DNA from: Ascidia mentula
Taxonomy: Eukaryota > Chordata > Ascidiacea > Phlebobranchia > Ascidiidae
Assembly: GCA_947561715.1 (NCBI GenBank)
Contig: OX387203.1
Location: 5,890,001 to 5,954,000, forward strand
Length of the DNA stretch: 64,000 nucleotides
Direction: 5' to 3'
The notes under the pieces: model-generated
Databases searched by the model: none
The model's input: the letters and a program-made list of their open reading frames with translations, nothing else
What the model was told of the DNA's origin: nothing
Translations under genes and position numbers: made by a program
Part shown: positions 22,338-36,000 of the stretch, piece by piece
Numbering within the stretch: position 1 is the first letter of the stretch
Layout: the number at the start of each line of letters is the position of its first letter

Positions 22338-24995
22338 TTATAATGGTGGTGGTGGAGGAATGCCAGTGCTAGACGGTGGTGGAGGAATGCCGGTGCTTGA
22401 GGGTGGTGGTGGAATGCCAGTGCTTGAGGGTGGTGGTGGAATGCCAGTGTTAGACGGTGGTGGTGGAATGCCAGTGTTAGACGGTGGTGGTGGAATCCCA
22501 GCTTTGGGAGATGTAGGAGCATTGTGCAAAAAGGATGTCTGACGTTCTTTTTCTCCTGTATTAGCGACTGGGGCTCCAGTAACATCTCTTTCTATTTTTG
22601 GGCTTGCTCCGCTAGGTGGGGCTGGTGGTGGTGGCGGCAGGACACCGTCTGCATTTTTTTCGCCGGCAGGTGGAGCTGGAGGTGCGCTGTTTGCTTCCGT
22701 TTGGTGCGCTGGGCTCGTTGTCTTGAATGATTCGAGTGATTGGCCAACACTACGTTTTGGTGTGGTGTCCGATTTTGAACTGAAAACCGATACGGCGTCG
22801 TCTGTATCTGACACAGCTTTGGGCGCATCGCTTGTTTCGCTAACCGATGGTGTTTTGCCAATAACCGGAACGCTAACCTGTTAAATTGTGGAGTTTAAAA
22901 TGACGTGCTTACAACAGCTCGTATGTAAAGGTTGTTGTATAACGTTTTGTTCGCCTAACAATTGCGGATTAACAGACAAGCAAACCTTAGTAAGTGTTTT
23001 TCCGGGTTTAGGGGATGCTTGGCTCTGCTCAGTGCTCGCCACGCTGCTGATGTCGTCAGTGTCGGTTTCTTCCCTTTGTTTTTGAGTCAATCTGATGATG
23101 GTGGGACTACTTGCAAATGCTTGGTTATCGGTGTCAAACACGTTGATCTGACGTAAATAAACCGTTGAATTAAGAGAAATTGTCATAAAAGCCTAAAGAA
23201 ATAAGTATTTTCCGGGAAGGCCAAAACGAGTTAAATTTACGTCTTTTTTATGGAAACTGTTGCGTGATAATGGAACAAATCGCCCTTACACAGGATTTTC
23301 ACAGAGCAATAATATTGTTTACTTCGCTGTTACGCAGTAAAGAGAATTAAGTTGGGATCAAAGCAATCTAATCTGCCTAAGGTGTTAAATAAAGCGTGTT
23401 AGAATCTAACACCTCTTCTACTAGTTATCACAGAAATTACAAGACCAACTAATACTCATTACCGTTGTTTGATTTCCAACATACATGGTGGTTTTGTCCT
23501 CGATTGACTCCGAATTCCATATTTCATCCTTGGGAATTATGCTAAGTTGGACTGCACCAGCATCCGATATCCAATGCGGGTTTTGTGCAGCTTTTACCCT
23601 AAACGACTACACAAAATACAAAACATTTGTGGTCATTGTAAAGATACCTGGAAATACGGGTTATATCTAACCTCACAAACAATGTGGTCTTATAATTTTG
23701 CTCGTCTAGTGGTTAACAGCGTCATGATTAACTTGTTGGGAACGCATATTAAACACTGCATGCAACATAATGCTGCTTACCCTTCGTCTTTTCCGCATCA
23801 AGCAGATCATGACGACAATCAATATAATGAGCACTAGCACAACGGCCCCCGCCAGCACCCCAAAAAGCCACGGGTCCAAGCCAATAATTTTGTTTGGCTG
23901 GGTAACGGTATTAACATTTGTTGTGGAGACGACACTTCCCTGTGAAGCTGTCGAAGGCACAGCGGTAATATTTAAAGCTTGAAAATCGGTGGTAGCGTTT
24001 GATGGTGGTGAAGTGGTGATCCCTCCTGCTGATACCGTATTTGCTTGGCTCGTCACAGTAGTAACAGGGTGAACGGTTGTGCTTTCTGCAACTGTTGTAT
24101 CCGGGACAGTGGATGTAGCAACTGTGGTGTCAGTAACAGTGGATGTAGCAAATGTGGTTTCAGCAATTGTAGTTGTATCGACCGGGGTGGTTGTTTCCGT
24201 TACAACATTTGACGTTTGGGCAGTAGTTGTGGAGGCCAACGTGGTTGCAGTGGCTGTGGCATCCACGGGCGTAGTCGTTTCAATGACAGTCGTTGCGTTG
24301 GCAAACACAGCTGCAGTCGAATCTACCTGTGCGGTGGTGGCGGCCATCGTACCTACGTGTACATACAAAAAAGACATGCAAATTACGCACTTGGGTTATT
24401 TCCTCGTTCTATAGCGTGCGCCTCGCCCGTTCAAGGAAGCAACCGACACTTGGCCCGGTGAACGTAAGGCTGTGTTCCAGGCTAACTCTCATGATAAACG
24501 ATTACGTATATTTTGGTATCAATGTAAGCCAACTTAAACCATATTATGTACTCGGATACACTGTGAGTCATATAATCTTTTTCAAGTGAACTTTTCGTGG
24601 TGTATAATTTTATGCGCACGTATCTGCACTTTCAGTAAAATAACACATCATGGTTTAAATTTGCCTTGTGGCGGTTTCCTCTTTAGCGGGTTCCCAGAAT
24701 AGATCCATCACAAAAAAACAATGGAAAACGTGGCCTAATTTGTCGTTTATCATTCTACAATATTGCACTCTTCTGACTTGGTTTATGTAAATGCTTCATA
24801 AAGTGTAGATAATAAATATCCTATACTGCCCCAGTTACACCGTACAAATTACTGCAACAAGAACGTCTAAAAAGTCACAACACTTGTACCTGCGCCGTGC
24901 GCTTCCCTCGGCTCCCCTGTTGCAACAATGCCCATATCATCGCTGGTGAAATCTTCTAGTGAAACCACGGATGTTGCGTCAATCGTCGACGTCAT
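22338..24995 (-). CDS. Mucin-like single-pass membrane protein with polyproline cytoplasmic tail
   Basis: Not assignable to a named family. Five exons read on the minus strand (24995-24890, 24352-23781, 23606-23463, 23147-22986, 22877-22338) join in phase to give 507 aa. Residues 1-195 are rich in Thr, Ser, Ala and Val with repeats such as TTTPVD and TVATSTV, suggesting dense O-glycosylation. A 25-residue hydrophobic helix at about 197-221 is followed by RKRRR, a stop-transfer signal that puts the C-half in the cytosol. The tail has acidic Ser-rich patches (DTDDISS, DTDDAVS), PPPPPAPP, and a closing array of GIPPPPSNT units likely to bind profilin, EVH1, SH3 or WW domains. This layout suggests a mucin-like surface protein coupled to actin. 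No signal peptide is seen, so an upstream exon may be missing. AATAAA overlaps the region just after the stop (22325-22320). Confidence 0.75.
22341..22499 (-). repeat. 27-bp coding minisatellite, GIPPPP repeats
   Basis: Five units of 27 bases encode GIPPPPSNT (two) and GIPPPPSST (three), followed by GIPPPPPL and the stop. Units are nearly identical at the DNA level, which indicates recent expansion and likely length polymorphism. Confidence 0.9.
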
Positions 24996-27157
24996 CGTTG
25001 CAAAATATCTTTATGGCTGAAGGTAGCAGGTTAAGATAACAGCGTGTCTTATTGCTTCACCACGTGAGACCAGGACCTCTATACTTGGGTCATTAGGTTA
25101 CTGGTTCTTAAATTACATAGAAAGTGATGAATCAGCTATGACATAACTAACGTCAACTGGTTTTTAATTAAGGCCAAATGCCTTGCTTTGGAATTGCCGT
25201 CTGTGCATACGGTCGTTGCATTTATGAGATAATATCAAATCTAACGCACTGATAAATTCAAGCCATTTAAAGGATTTGTTTATGCAATGCCCTCTTACAA
25301 ATACTTGTTTTTTTAACGCTAAATTGGGCAAATATTACCCTAACAATCGATATTGTTGACCAATGGACGTTAATAAATACCCTAGGTATACATAAGTATA
25401 ATTACAGCCTTATTGTGAAATAATTTTTATACATGTAACATTTTTCGTGTGTTGCAATAAGGTTATGTTGTGCAGCATGTGTCTTCATTAACAAAACACA
25501 GCAAAGAAGAGTTGAAATTTTAATGCTTTCAGCCAGTTGTTATAAGCATTATTCCAATTGACAGCAAGAATACACAACTTAACAAAAAAACCTTCCATTC
25601 TTACTTCCATTTCATTACCTGGAGTGTTTAGCAATATCTTTGATACTAAAGACCTCTGTCGTATGCCTAATCACCACTAAAACTTAAACGCAGTGTTTGG
25701 GTTTGCTTGCATCAGAATGAGTAAATTGTAGGCATTTCCGTGTGGAGTTCGTTTGATCGCTGGTGAATCATTGCGCGCCCTCCAATTCAGTAACAAACAA
25801 AAGACGGGTTTTTGGCAAAGGATGGCGTGGTTTTATGCCTTTGTGCAACGCGGAACTCTTTACGCAAAACTTGACTAGGTATGATCATAAGAGGCACTAT
25901 GCAATTGTTTTGCAACACTTAACGCGGAAAATGCTTTTGCTTTGTGGAAAGTACAGTTTCGCCGCAGTTAAAAGGTCATTTGACGCCAGTTGCTTACACC
26001 CCGTTTTATATTTGTTTAATAATCAAATTCAGCATCCATCCTATGTTGCTTGACCACATGCAAGACGCGGACTAATTTCATGTATTTGGCGTGGAATATA
26101 CACGATGGGTTTGTAACTGAAGACATGGTTTTGTCAAGTAGACGTGTTTCAGTAGGTGTGATGTTGTTGCCTAAAACCGCACTGTACGTTGATACTGAAG
26201 TGTGCGTAATGCAAAAACTAAGTTATGTTGTGTTCAACGACCCCTAGTTCACCCAAACGCGATTATTGGACCCGGAACATTAAGCGGAAGTTCCTATATT
26301 CCCGTGGGTGGCTTGTGTAACCACAACACGTAAAAGCAATCTCCGGAAGCACGTTGCAACGACCTGTGAAAATCCTAACGTTTATCAAAAGTTTGTACTG
26401 GTTACAACAAGTACGTCGGGAGTGCAAATATGCATTAAGTTTCTTTTTCAAGTTAGTTGATTCCCGGCGTTAGAAGTTAAAACACGTTACTTTTTTGGTT
26501 TAATTCAAACGTTGGTGGTGAACGGGACAATGTTTGATGTGATTGACGCAACATTGTTGTTCAAGATACAAAACAAGTATTCCTTACGCAGTTTTGGATG
26601 AGTTATCAGAGTGAATAACAGTTGAGTCGCCTGCGACAATCATTTACCGAACCGTTAATGCATGATTCAGGATGTTGTACCGGTAACATTACGTGTGTGC
26701 TGGTTCGTGACGCAAACAGAATATCCCAGAGCGCATTGGTTCGGTTATGGTATATTTACATAGTATAGCCTAGTTTTGGTTCGAGAATGTTCTTGGCGTG
26801 ACATGTAATTGTTATTAAAACACCGACAACTATGTTTCCAAGTACTTAATACAACTTGATTCGCTTTTATGAAAGTCTTTTAAAACTTCGAGTATTCCAT
26901 AGACCAACGCTGAGTCCCATTCTACTTTTCATAACTAGTTATAAACGTACCTTGTAAACATGCACATTATAAAAACATTTCACTGCAAGTAAGTACGCAT
27001 TAACGGAGGTGTTTCAGCATATCAAATTAACTACTGTTTGTTTCACTTGAACTGTGTGATTTCATTGTTGAGGTTTTATTTATTAAATATGTGATGAACC
27101 AGAGCAGTATTTCCTGTAACAGAATTGAAACCTTTAAACATAATACCAAGTAAGTGT
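24996..27157. other. Spacer between mucin-like gene and SHOX gene
   Basis: No gene supported. It should contain the promoter of the mucin-like gene and the 3' UTR of SHOX (AATAAA in minus orientation near 27075-27084, about 75 bases after the SHOX stop). A frame at 25763-26053 has no recognisable content. Confidence 0.5.
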
Positions 27158-30029
27158 TCATCTGGGGTGCGTTTCCTTTCGTGAAGGTATGTAGAATGGA
27201 ACCGAAGGCAAAACACGGGTTGTTGTTTCGTTTTGAATTCCCGCTCTGGCTGCGTTCATTTTTGACGCATTAACAAGACGTTCCCAGTTTTCCACTGTTG
27301 GCATACAGTGCGCTCTGGCGACATCAGCGACACTCGGAAGCGATACAGCAGTGCCGTTAGGTGGCATGACAGGCCATGCTGGACTGCAGAATGGTACGGT
27401 GGGATAGCTACTATGTGGCAATAAAGGTAAAAGTTGAGCAAAGTGTCGTAACTGCGCCGTTCCTACTAGTGACGCGAGATGCCACTGGCGAAGCAAAAAG
27501 TTCTCAAAGTTTGAACCCTCGGGGAATTGGTGATTGGAATAATCACTAGCTGATATGCCGTGTTTCGTAGGCAGATTTCCAGCGGTTCGTGTCAACAGGT
27601 TTGGGACAATTGGGATTGGTTTCACGGCAGCAAGGCGTTGCTTGGGTGCTTGGGCAGTGAGGGAACTAATGTTTAAGTACGGCGCTACTCGGCATCCAGG
27701 TATCTCTATACCGCCGCCGGACATAAGCATGCCTGTAAAATGTAAACGGTTGATAGCTGGGTTTGGTTAATTGCGTTGGTATTCTATTGTTTGTTCTGTA
27801 CCTTTTTGCAGCTGACTCTCTTGTTTGCGACACTTCGCTCTTCTGTTTTGAAACCACACCTGTAAATGCACTTGATGAATTTCGGCAAAAACGTCACATT
27901 ATTTCTAAAGGTTAGTTTGCATCGGTGTTTGCTTGTTATTCTGCTTGTGCAGGTTGCGCTTAAGACCAAGAAAACCTTAATGGAAGTTTTAACGTGCGAA
28001 TTTACTGCAAGTTTATGTTGTCCTTTTGCGGTTGTTGCCGGGGAGTGGCAATTATACAATGTACCACTATCGTGTTCGCTCTCGGCGCATGTTTTTTAAT
28101 AAATACGACGCTTCGTGGACTCAAGATCGTGACATTGGTGTTCCTTTGAGGCAGTCCAAGGTTTTACGCAAACTAAACCGATTTGGACGCACAAGCTGCT
28201 TCCTGACCCAAATGAACCGCAAATTTACCGATGACAACCAAATCGCTGTGTCACGTGACAAGAAATGTACCAATCAACGACCACTATGACGTTGGCTGTC
28301 GTTATGCGCGCACGTGTTAGTTTCTGTAATTTAAGAAAACCGGTTCTACCTGTCAAAAAAACGTATCCGCTTTTTACGTTTTCAATATTTGACAGGTTGG
28401 TGAAACGCCAAATTGTTTGCGAATGTTTTGTGGGCATGTAAAATGTGAAACGTTATTTGTGCATCAGCGTTAAACGAGTAAAACGCGATATAAAAATTCG
28501 CTTTTTGTCGTGAAACTTGCATAAAACAAACAAAGAAATCAAACCTGCACGCGACCCTCGGATAAGTTGAGTCTTTTGCTGAGTTCTTCTCGCATAAAAG
28601 CATCAGGATAATGCGTTTCCTCAAATAATTGTTCCAGTTCGTTGAGTTGTTCCATAGTGAAGTTAGTTCGGCTTCTTCTTTGTTTATTTCCCAACTGTTG
28701 ATAATGAATATCGTTTCAAGGGTTCGTGTTTTCGATCAATAGAAATTGACAAGAAAAACGGAGAAACGCAAATACTTGCATGACAAAGTGGTTTAATTTA
28801 GCTTCTTTTATTGCTAACCGATTTTTCTGGCTCATCGCAAAATTTCGGTATTTTTAAATCAAAACAGTCGAAAAGAATTTGGTTGAATCGTGTTTGATAT
28901 TACGTTATTGTACCTTGCTTTCTCCACCGGGGCTCAAAGCTTCCATCGAACCCAGCACATCGGCGGAATAGCTGTCGCTCTCAGGATCTTTTTCATGTTC
29001 CGAAATCCCGTTTGCTATCAGGACGAAATAGATTGCAATATAACGGAAATAGTGCTTGAAAAAACACATTGAATGTATATAATCGGTCAGAATTAAATTA
29101 TTATGAAGGTTTTTCGCAAATAGTTTTGTTTAATTAATCGGAATTGCTCTTCTGGCACTTAGTTTCTAAAGCGTTTATTGGAAACCAACGTTTCGTCTGC
29201 CATCCGGCGATTTCCAATAAACACTTTAGAAACTAAGTGCCAGAAAAGCAATTCCGATTAATTAGTATGCCTGGCAACAAAAATAGCAGTAGTTTTGTTT
29301 AAACCAATAAAACATATATTTTAGCTTTTTAAAAGCAAATATTGTATTCATGCTGTTTGAAAATCAAATGTTTTGAGAGAAATTAAAAAATATTCTTGAT
29401 AATTTATCTGTAACTTTTCTTTTCCGTAAATAACTTTTTCGTGATTTTTGAAGCTTTTGGTGTGCGTCACGCATGGTGTATTGTTTAACAGTTTTCAAAT
29501 GAAAGTTTTTCCCAACTAATTTGTCACGGACTTTTGTTGTTCAAAAGTAAGCGTTATTCCAAAGCTGTATAACGATAGTTTTGTTGCCTATCATCAATGG
29601 GTGGCGAAACTCCAGAAAATGTTTCATAAAATTATTTTTGAATCGTCAAAATATTCTCTCACCGATAGTTTCTGTGGATGACCCGCTGTCTGAAGAAAAG
29701 TTTCGCGCAGTGCTCGACACGCCGCCATTATCCTCCACTGCGTGTTCCTCGCTACTGTGTCGGCTGAAGGTCGTGACCTTGTCAGACTCGTTAAGGGATC
29801 GCGACATCCCCTGTTGCAGCAGGTTAAGAGGATGCTCCGCTGTTGTGTTTCCGAGATCGGCGAGGTTTGTGTTTTGTGCAGTGGGAAGGAAAATTGTAGG
29901 TTTTGGAGTTAAGGGACGTAATCTTGCGACCATTGATTCAACTGAGAAAGGTAAAATGGACGACCCGCTTTCGTCTGCTTTATTCATAGCTGTTACTCCG
30001 TTAGTTTGGTTTTGATTTTCTTCGTCCAT
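27158..30029 (-). CDS. Shox: SHOX-class paired-like homeodomain transcription factor
   Basis: DNA-binding regulator of the short stature homeobox group. Five exons in phase on the minus strand: 30029-29663, 29014-28914, 28694-28545, 27859-27802, 27732-27158, giving 416 aa. The homeodomain (about 161-220) begins QRRSRTNFT, has [19 protein letters not shown] in helix 2 and [14 protein letters not shown] in helix 3. It has Gln at position 50 and is near-identical to SHOX/SHOX2. The intron inside the homeodomain lies just before VWFQNRR. Directly after it comes GCRVAPYLN, matching CRVAPYVN of vertebrate SHOX, which fixes the orthology. No clear C-terminal OAR motif is seen. The N-part (about 26-36) has [11 protein letters not shown], an eh1-type Groucho-binding motif like that of MSX. 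Start is the first ATG of exon 1 (MDEENQNQ); the frame is open upstream without another ATG nearby. Confidence 0.92.
29131..29264. repeat. Foldback MITE in SHOX intron 1
   Basis: Arms of about 54 bases (outer ends TAATTAATCGGAATTGC and its complement) are near-perfect inverted copies around a loop of about 26 bases. The minus-strand loop reads ATGGCAGACGAAACG, the same word as the hammerhead-like module at 16.8 kb, but the CTGATGA half is lost. High arm identity suggests a fairly young insertion. Confidence 0.85.
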
Positions 30030-33000
30030 CTTTGCGCTGAAATCAGGCAATTTGGTTTAGGTTTAGATCAAATTGAAGCGAGCTTAATATTTTTCATCCC
30101 TTTTTTTCGATTTTTCATGTAAATATAAAGGATAAAAAAAACTGGTATGGTATTTTTGTTACCTACCTGTAAAGCTTTTTCTGAGCTTGCTTTTGTTATT
30201 CTTCTTGCGAACGTTATCAATTCTTTTTCTAATTTTATCAAAAACATAAGTGTAACGACGCCTAAGCAGTAAAAAAATTATTTAATTCACTACACGACTT
30301 TGCGATCTCCCAAGTAAAAGTCATCCTTGCTTTGCACAAATGTCTATCGTGACCTGCAACTTAATTGCGGTGAAAAGCTTCATCCTTGCCAAGTGTCTTT
30401 TGCGCGAATGCACCGCGATTTGCAGTGAAACCCGGTTCTCACTTATTTATTCTCGTCATTACGAACGTTTTTCTCCCCTCGGCGGATTTCGAAAGTCCGG
30501 TGAGCGCCTTCCAGTCGGTTTCCAAACGAATGAGTGGATACGTCGAAACGGAACGCCTCAACGAAAAGATGATTTCCCCCATTATGTGCGCTCGCCTATT
30601 CCTCATCGATTTGTCTCCGCGCGTTTTATCTGATTGAACGCAAGTTTTAGCGTATGTCGGGCATAATAGATTACGCCGAGTGGCTTATTCGTTAGTAATT
30701 AAATATCCCCTGCGGATGGGAGAGGGACTCGCGCTGTTCCCCCATTCTCTCCGACCCGTTTGTGGACACATTTTGTCACCTTCAATCTCTGTTTTGCTCC
30801 CCGTATGACTCCCATGGGCCCTCCGTCGCGCAGTGTAGGCGCAACTGTGGACATCAAATGCTGTTTCAGATTTGACATACGTAATGGGGATCATCTCATG
30901 TCTCAATGCGCGATGTGTTTTTAGATTCGTTGATGCATCGCCCATGCGCCGTTATTTATCTCTATTACATTTTGACGCTGCCATCGGTTTGGAATGCAGG
31001 ATTTTCTTATGTGCAAGGGCTCAGTTTTCAGTTTCTGACAAATGACCTTTTAGCATAAATAAACGTACATTATTTGCTTACCAAAATTTTATCGAATAAA
31101 AATCTACGTTTATTGTTACCAGAAAGTCATTTTTTTCTTGCCTGGCAGCAATATCAACAAACTATAAGTTTATTTCTACGCTACGAAATAAATTTGCAAT
31201 AAAAATCGGAGGTTTTGCGTTGATAAACCGTTTTGCAAAAACAAGTGATAAATGGTTGTGATGTATTTTATGGAACGGACACATTGGGTTTTTAAAGTTT
31301 CCCGCTTTTTCGTTCTCATTTACGACGCACATTTGCATTTTTGTGCTTCGTGACGCCTGGGGTCGAATGTGGGATGAATCATAAGATTTTTTTGCACCAG
31401 CCAAGTCGTTGAACTTTGTACTTACGACGTATTAGTAAAATGTGAACTTTTTCAAAATCAAGGAGTTTCCCCGAAAAAGAGCACGGGACCAGCGAATATG
31501 ATTTTCTTTTGCACAAACTCTAACGCGATGCGACATTATCAAACCGCAGAATCTGCAAATCAATTTCTTAATCATGTCAGTCGCCTCAAAGCAATTCGTC
31601 TCGTAAGTTTCTGAGATGTGGATTGCAGCATTACGTTTGTTGGTCGAATATAGACGGGGCTTATGGTGAGATCGAAAGGCCAGGGTGCTTTTTTGTGAGT
31701 CGTCGCCGATTTTAGATCCCCGGTGAGATCTACGCCTTTGTCCCTTATCGGGTCGGGCACCTCTCGCGCCACTTGTCTTCCCGAATTATGAGAAAATTTA
31801 TTCCAGACGCCGCGTCGCAAAAAAAGCAACGGGTTATTTGTCCCCTAAGGGGACAACACTAAGCATTTTTGTTGTTGTTTTCAGCACAATTTTTTGATTT
31901 AATTCAGATTTGGTTGCTGCGAAGATGATAATAAACAGTATTTGGATTTTTGTAGAAACTTGATGCTTTTGTAAGCACGGTAGTCGCAAATTCTGCACTT
32001 CTAAAACTATGACTTTATGATTCACAACTGTAACACCCCTGCACATGATAGTATTGTGATATGCCTAAATGCTATCTCGTTGTGAATTTGTAAAGTGTGA
32101 AATGTGGCATTGTTGTTTTTGCTAGTGGTGTATTGATAGAATTAATCTCTTTGCTTTGGAGCAACAGTGGACACGGGACAGTATTTGTACATTTAATTAC
32201 AATTGACCACAATCACGAAAGGTAGAGTCATGCTGCTTTAGCAGACTCCTTTGTAGGCCATCTTGGGCCAAAAACGTCGTTCCTAAGTCACCTGAAAACG
32301 GACCAAGTTGATTTTGTCAGAAGCGGCTTACCTGCGTTCCCGTAAATGAATTAAGCCGACCGAAGCGACTAAGTGTCTTCATTAATTTCGTTTGGCTGCC
32401 TCCACCCTTTACTTCAGTCTTCCGCAAATGGGGGTCGATTAATTAAATGACGACGTGGAGGTATCCGCCTAATTTCGTTCAAATCTGATTGGAAACGAAT
32501 GCTGAATTGGAGCCACTTTCAATTGAGGGTAGGGGGGTGGCGGTTCACCCAACATCGCGGCGTAAGAACGAGGCGGGGGGTTACGTCATCACCGCAACGT
32601 TCGATTAAAAGTTCCTGCCCATGCAATGCTATATCATAGTATGTCGCGCAATTAACTCCTAGCTCGCGTTAGCTCTAACATTACAGTACTGTTGTTCTTC
32701 TTTTGGCAATTACTTGTTGACGCGTCTTTTTTACGTTTATTTGGTTTGTTCGGTCGTGTTACGGAAATCGTGTCACATATCGCGATCGTTTGTTTTCTTG
32801 GTTCGATTTTTTTGTTGTATTATCAGGCACTTGATCACGAGTTGGCCTTTTTATGTTGTCTGTCTATGAATCGTTTTAGTGACAAGTTTTTTGGAGAAAA
32901 AACGGATCCAAAATTGTGTTATGGTTTTTCAAAAAACCTGAAAGTTTGTTCGAAAAAGTTTGAAATAATCTGACATTGTATAAAATACTGGAACTTGTAT

Positions 33001-33075
33001 ACAATGTTGACGTTGTTACTTATTTTGTGTAGGCTTTCTGAGTAAAATTAATTTAGGCTGATATTACTGCGAGAA
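30030..33075. other. Divergent spacer between SHOX and RSRC1
   Basis: About 3 kb between two genes read outward, so it must hold both promoters and probably SHOX enhancers. No coding exon is supported; a frame at 32692-32973 looks like chance. I could not single out promoter elements by eye. Confidence 0.5.
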
Positions 33076-36000
33076 ATGGGGAGGCACTCCAGCTCCGATT
33101 CAGAATACAGGTATGTTTGCTGATTAAAAAACAGTCGTTTTGTTGAAATAACAAGCTATGCTTACATAAAGTGTTTAATCAATAACATGTGGCAAAAACA
33201 ATTTGCACGGCGTGCCAGAAAATGCAACTCACCACATAGACCTGAATTAATCAATTTTGTTGGAAATGAAAGCAATGAGCGTAGACTGCCATATCACCAA
33301 TGTATATTTTTTGCATTCCTTTACCTTCTAATACTTACATATATGGAAATTGTTTGAGCAAAAGTTTAATCAAGGTTCATTTTTTTATCAGAGAATCGAA
33401 AAGGAAGAAGAAAAAACGAAGCAGAAAGCACTCCAGGAGCCGTAGTCGAAGCCCCAGTTACTCACACAGGTCAAACAAATCTTCGACATCAAGAAAGTAA
33501 AGATATTCTTAACCTTATAAAGCACTCACATACGAATAGCTGCGTTGTTGATTTGAATTTGAATCACACTCTTATCTCTGCCATCAACCGTTACTATTAT
33601 TTCAATAGTTTTGATATGTCTTTTTGCTTTCCCTAAAGCGTAGACAATGGTTAAAGACTGCTCATATCTCATCGCATTTTCCATTTCCAACATAACTTTT
33701 TCAGAGTATGTAGTCCTAAACTTTATTGTAAAACCCAATACGCTCTCATTCAAGATAATTCTCATTTTCATCCATATGTAAAACAAGCAACAAAATTCAA
33801 CCCCTACACAGACGCCGTTCGCGAAGCAGAAGCCACAGTTCGGAAAGGGGTCGCGAAAGTTCTCCGCGAAGAAAAAGATCGAAATCTTACGACAGACATC
33901 GACGTTCATCCAGAAGATCAAGATCACGTTCCTCGTCTAGAGACAGGTACAAACCTGACACCAAACAACCATGTTAGATTTAAATTTAACACAAGTTACG
34001 ATTAAATATACGTCGCATTGTTGACACACAAACTTTCGTTCAATTTTATTGGTCAGTACCATTCTTGAAACATTGACACATGGTCGCTAAACGGCCTATA
34101 GATACTTTTGTTGTGACTATTTCACATACATTATTCTTTTCGTTATTTGACAAGCTATCTCATATTATGAATTGCCATTGGATTTTGCGTGGTTATGACC
34201 TTCACACCCGACCTATGGTGCTCTGAGAATCCATTAAACAAACGAGTAAATAATTACAGACATTCGTCATCGCGAAAGCGTTCGCGTTCTAAGAGTCGTG
34301 ATCGCTCAAGCAAAACGAAGAAATCAACGTCACGTGATCAATCTCGGAGCCCGACTCGAAGAAAAAAACACAAAGACGCCGTCCTGGGAGTTACCACCGG
34401 AACCCTAAAGTACGTATTAAAGTTTTTAGATTTACAAGGTTGCTACTTTGTTAAATATCTTAATTACATCCTATTATATTGTTTGTGTGTCGAATCTACT
34501 AAATGTCCACAACTTCCATAGAAAACTTGGTCATTGACCTGACGTTGATGTAATGGACTTTTGAATTTCTAATTGTGTTGTTTCTTTCAGAGATGTTATG
34601 GACATAGTGCCTGGATTTTCTAAAATGGTAGGTGCCAGTACTGTTATGCTGTTTACACTAAAAATATTTTGAAACTACACCCATGTTTTAAACATTAGTT
34701 TTCAAATCTGTCTAATCGAAACGAATGATAACGTTGGTAGTTGTATGGCGTATATTAGATTTGGTTGGTGTTCCTGTTGCCTAATAAAGGCACCAAGTAA
34801 CCAGAAATTCTTAACGCAAACATGACGTAAACTTTTACCTAAATTGTTAAAATACTGCAGCCATTTTGTTTTTAGACTGGTGTGGAGCAAAGCAAGATTA
34901 GAATTCAGCGAGCTTTGAAAGCGGCAGGTATGAATCGTACAGTTGATCGATATTCCAGGAAAGTTTAAGTCACTGGTTTTGTGATGGTGCCTCTACTAAA
35001 ACTCTACTATTGTATTTTGCGGTGTTCATTCCAATCGTTGCCCATACAATTAACAAAGGTTTTGTTAAGACGGTACAACTATGCGAACAGTGCTTACGTA
35101 TTGCTGTATGGGCAAAAATAATTCAATTCTATAAACACAAAATAGTAACCCCAAGTGTCCTGATTAACTTACAACATTTTTTGTTAACTTGTGTTTGCAG
35201 TTAGAAGTTCATCCAGATCTGATTTTTCTTTTATATTTTAGTCGAATCCACGACAAAAGACGAAGAGGCTGAGGCTAGAGAGAAGGAAAAGCAACAGAAA
35301 GAAGGTGTGTAGGTTGAAATTTCCGCTACAAACAAATAACTAGCTTATGCTTCGTGTTAAGGTTTAGCAGCCGTGTAAAGCAGTTAATACAGTTTCAACG
35401 AATCTGGCTTTCTGGCACAATTAAACGTAGATGTTTATATACCGACGTTTTGCCAGCTATCCAACGTGGCTTTATTAGGGTAATGGTGTACCGCACAAAC
35501 ATGTACCACCAAACTCACCAGTAAATAAAAATTTACGTTTAATTATACCCGAAGGACAGATTCTTTGAAAGTACAATAGACAGTAACAGCAACACAATAT
35601 TTGCAGGTTATACAAATTGTCATTTTTTTCGTATCCTTTTCGACTTACACTAGTTTTTTTTGTAATGTAATGTTTTTTTGATATTTTCTGACTTATATCC
35701 CACGTGTATTTTTCTGACAAACCTTTTGCTTGCAAAGTATTTTATCTAAAGGATAGAAAGTTCCATATAGCAATAAATCACAAGTAGTTTATGCTGCAAA
35801 TCCAACAGTAAAAAACAACTGGTTTGCCCCAAATATCCCAACGTCGAACATTTTTCTTCGTGTTGTAGACGAAGCAGCTGCCACTAGAGATAAGATAGAC
35901 CGTCTTAAAGCCATTGAAGCAATTGCTGATTCTGATGACGAGGGTGGCGATGACGGATTCATGCCAACACATTTTAAGTCATCGGTTAAATTGAAAAAGA

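Noticed and set aside
22360-22730. Plus-strand glycine-rich frames opposite the polyproline repeats
   Set aside because: They are the antisense of the 27-bp proline repeat in the minus-strand gene.
25763-26053. 96-codon frame before the SHOX gene
   Set aside because: No recognisable domain, no upstream promoter signal and no splice continuity.
33526-33927. 133-codon minus-strand frame
   Set aside because: It is the antisense of an RSRC1 exon and intron; the plus-strand RS exon has proper splice sites and phase.
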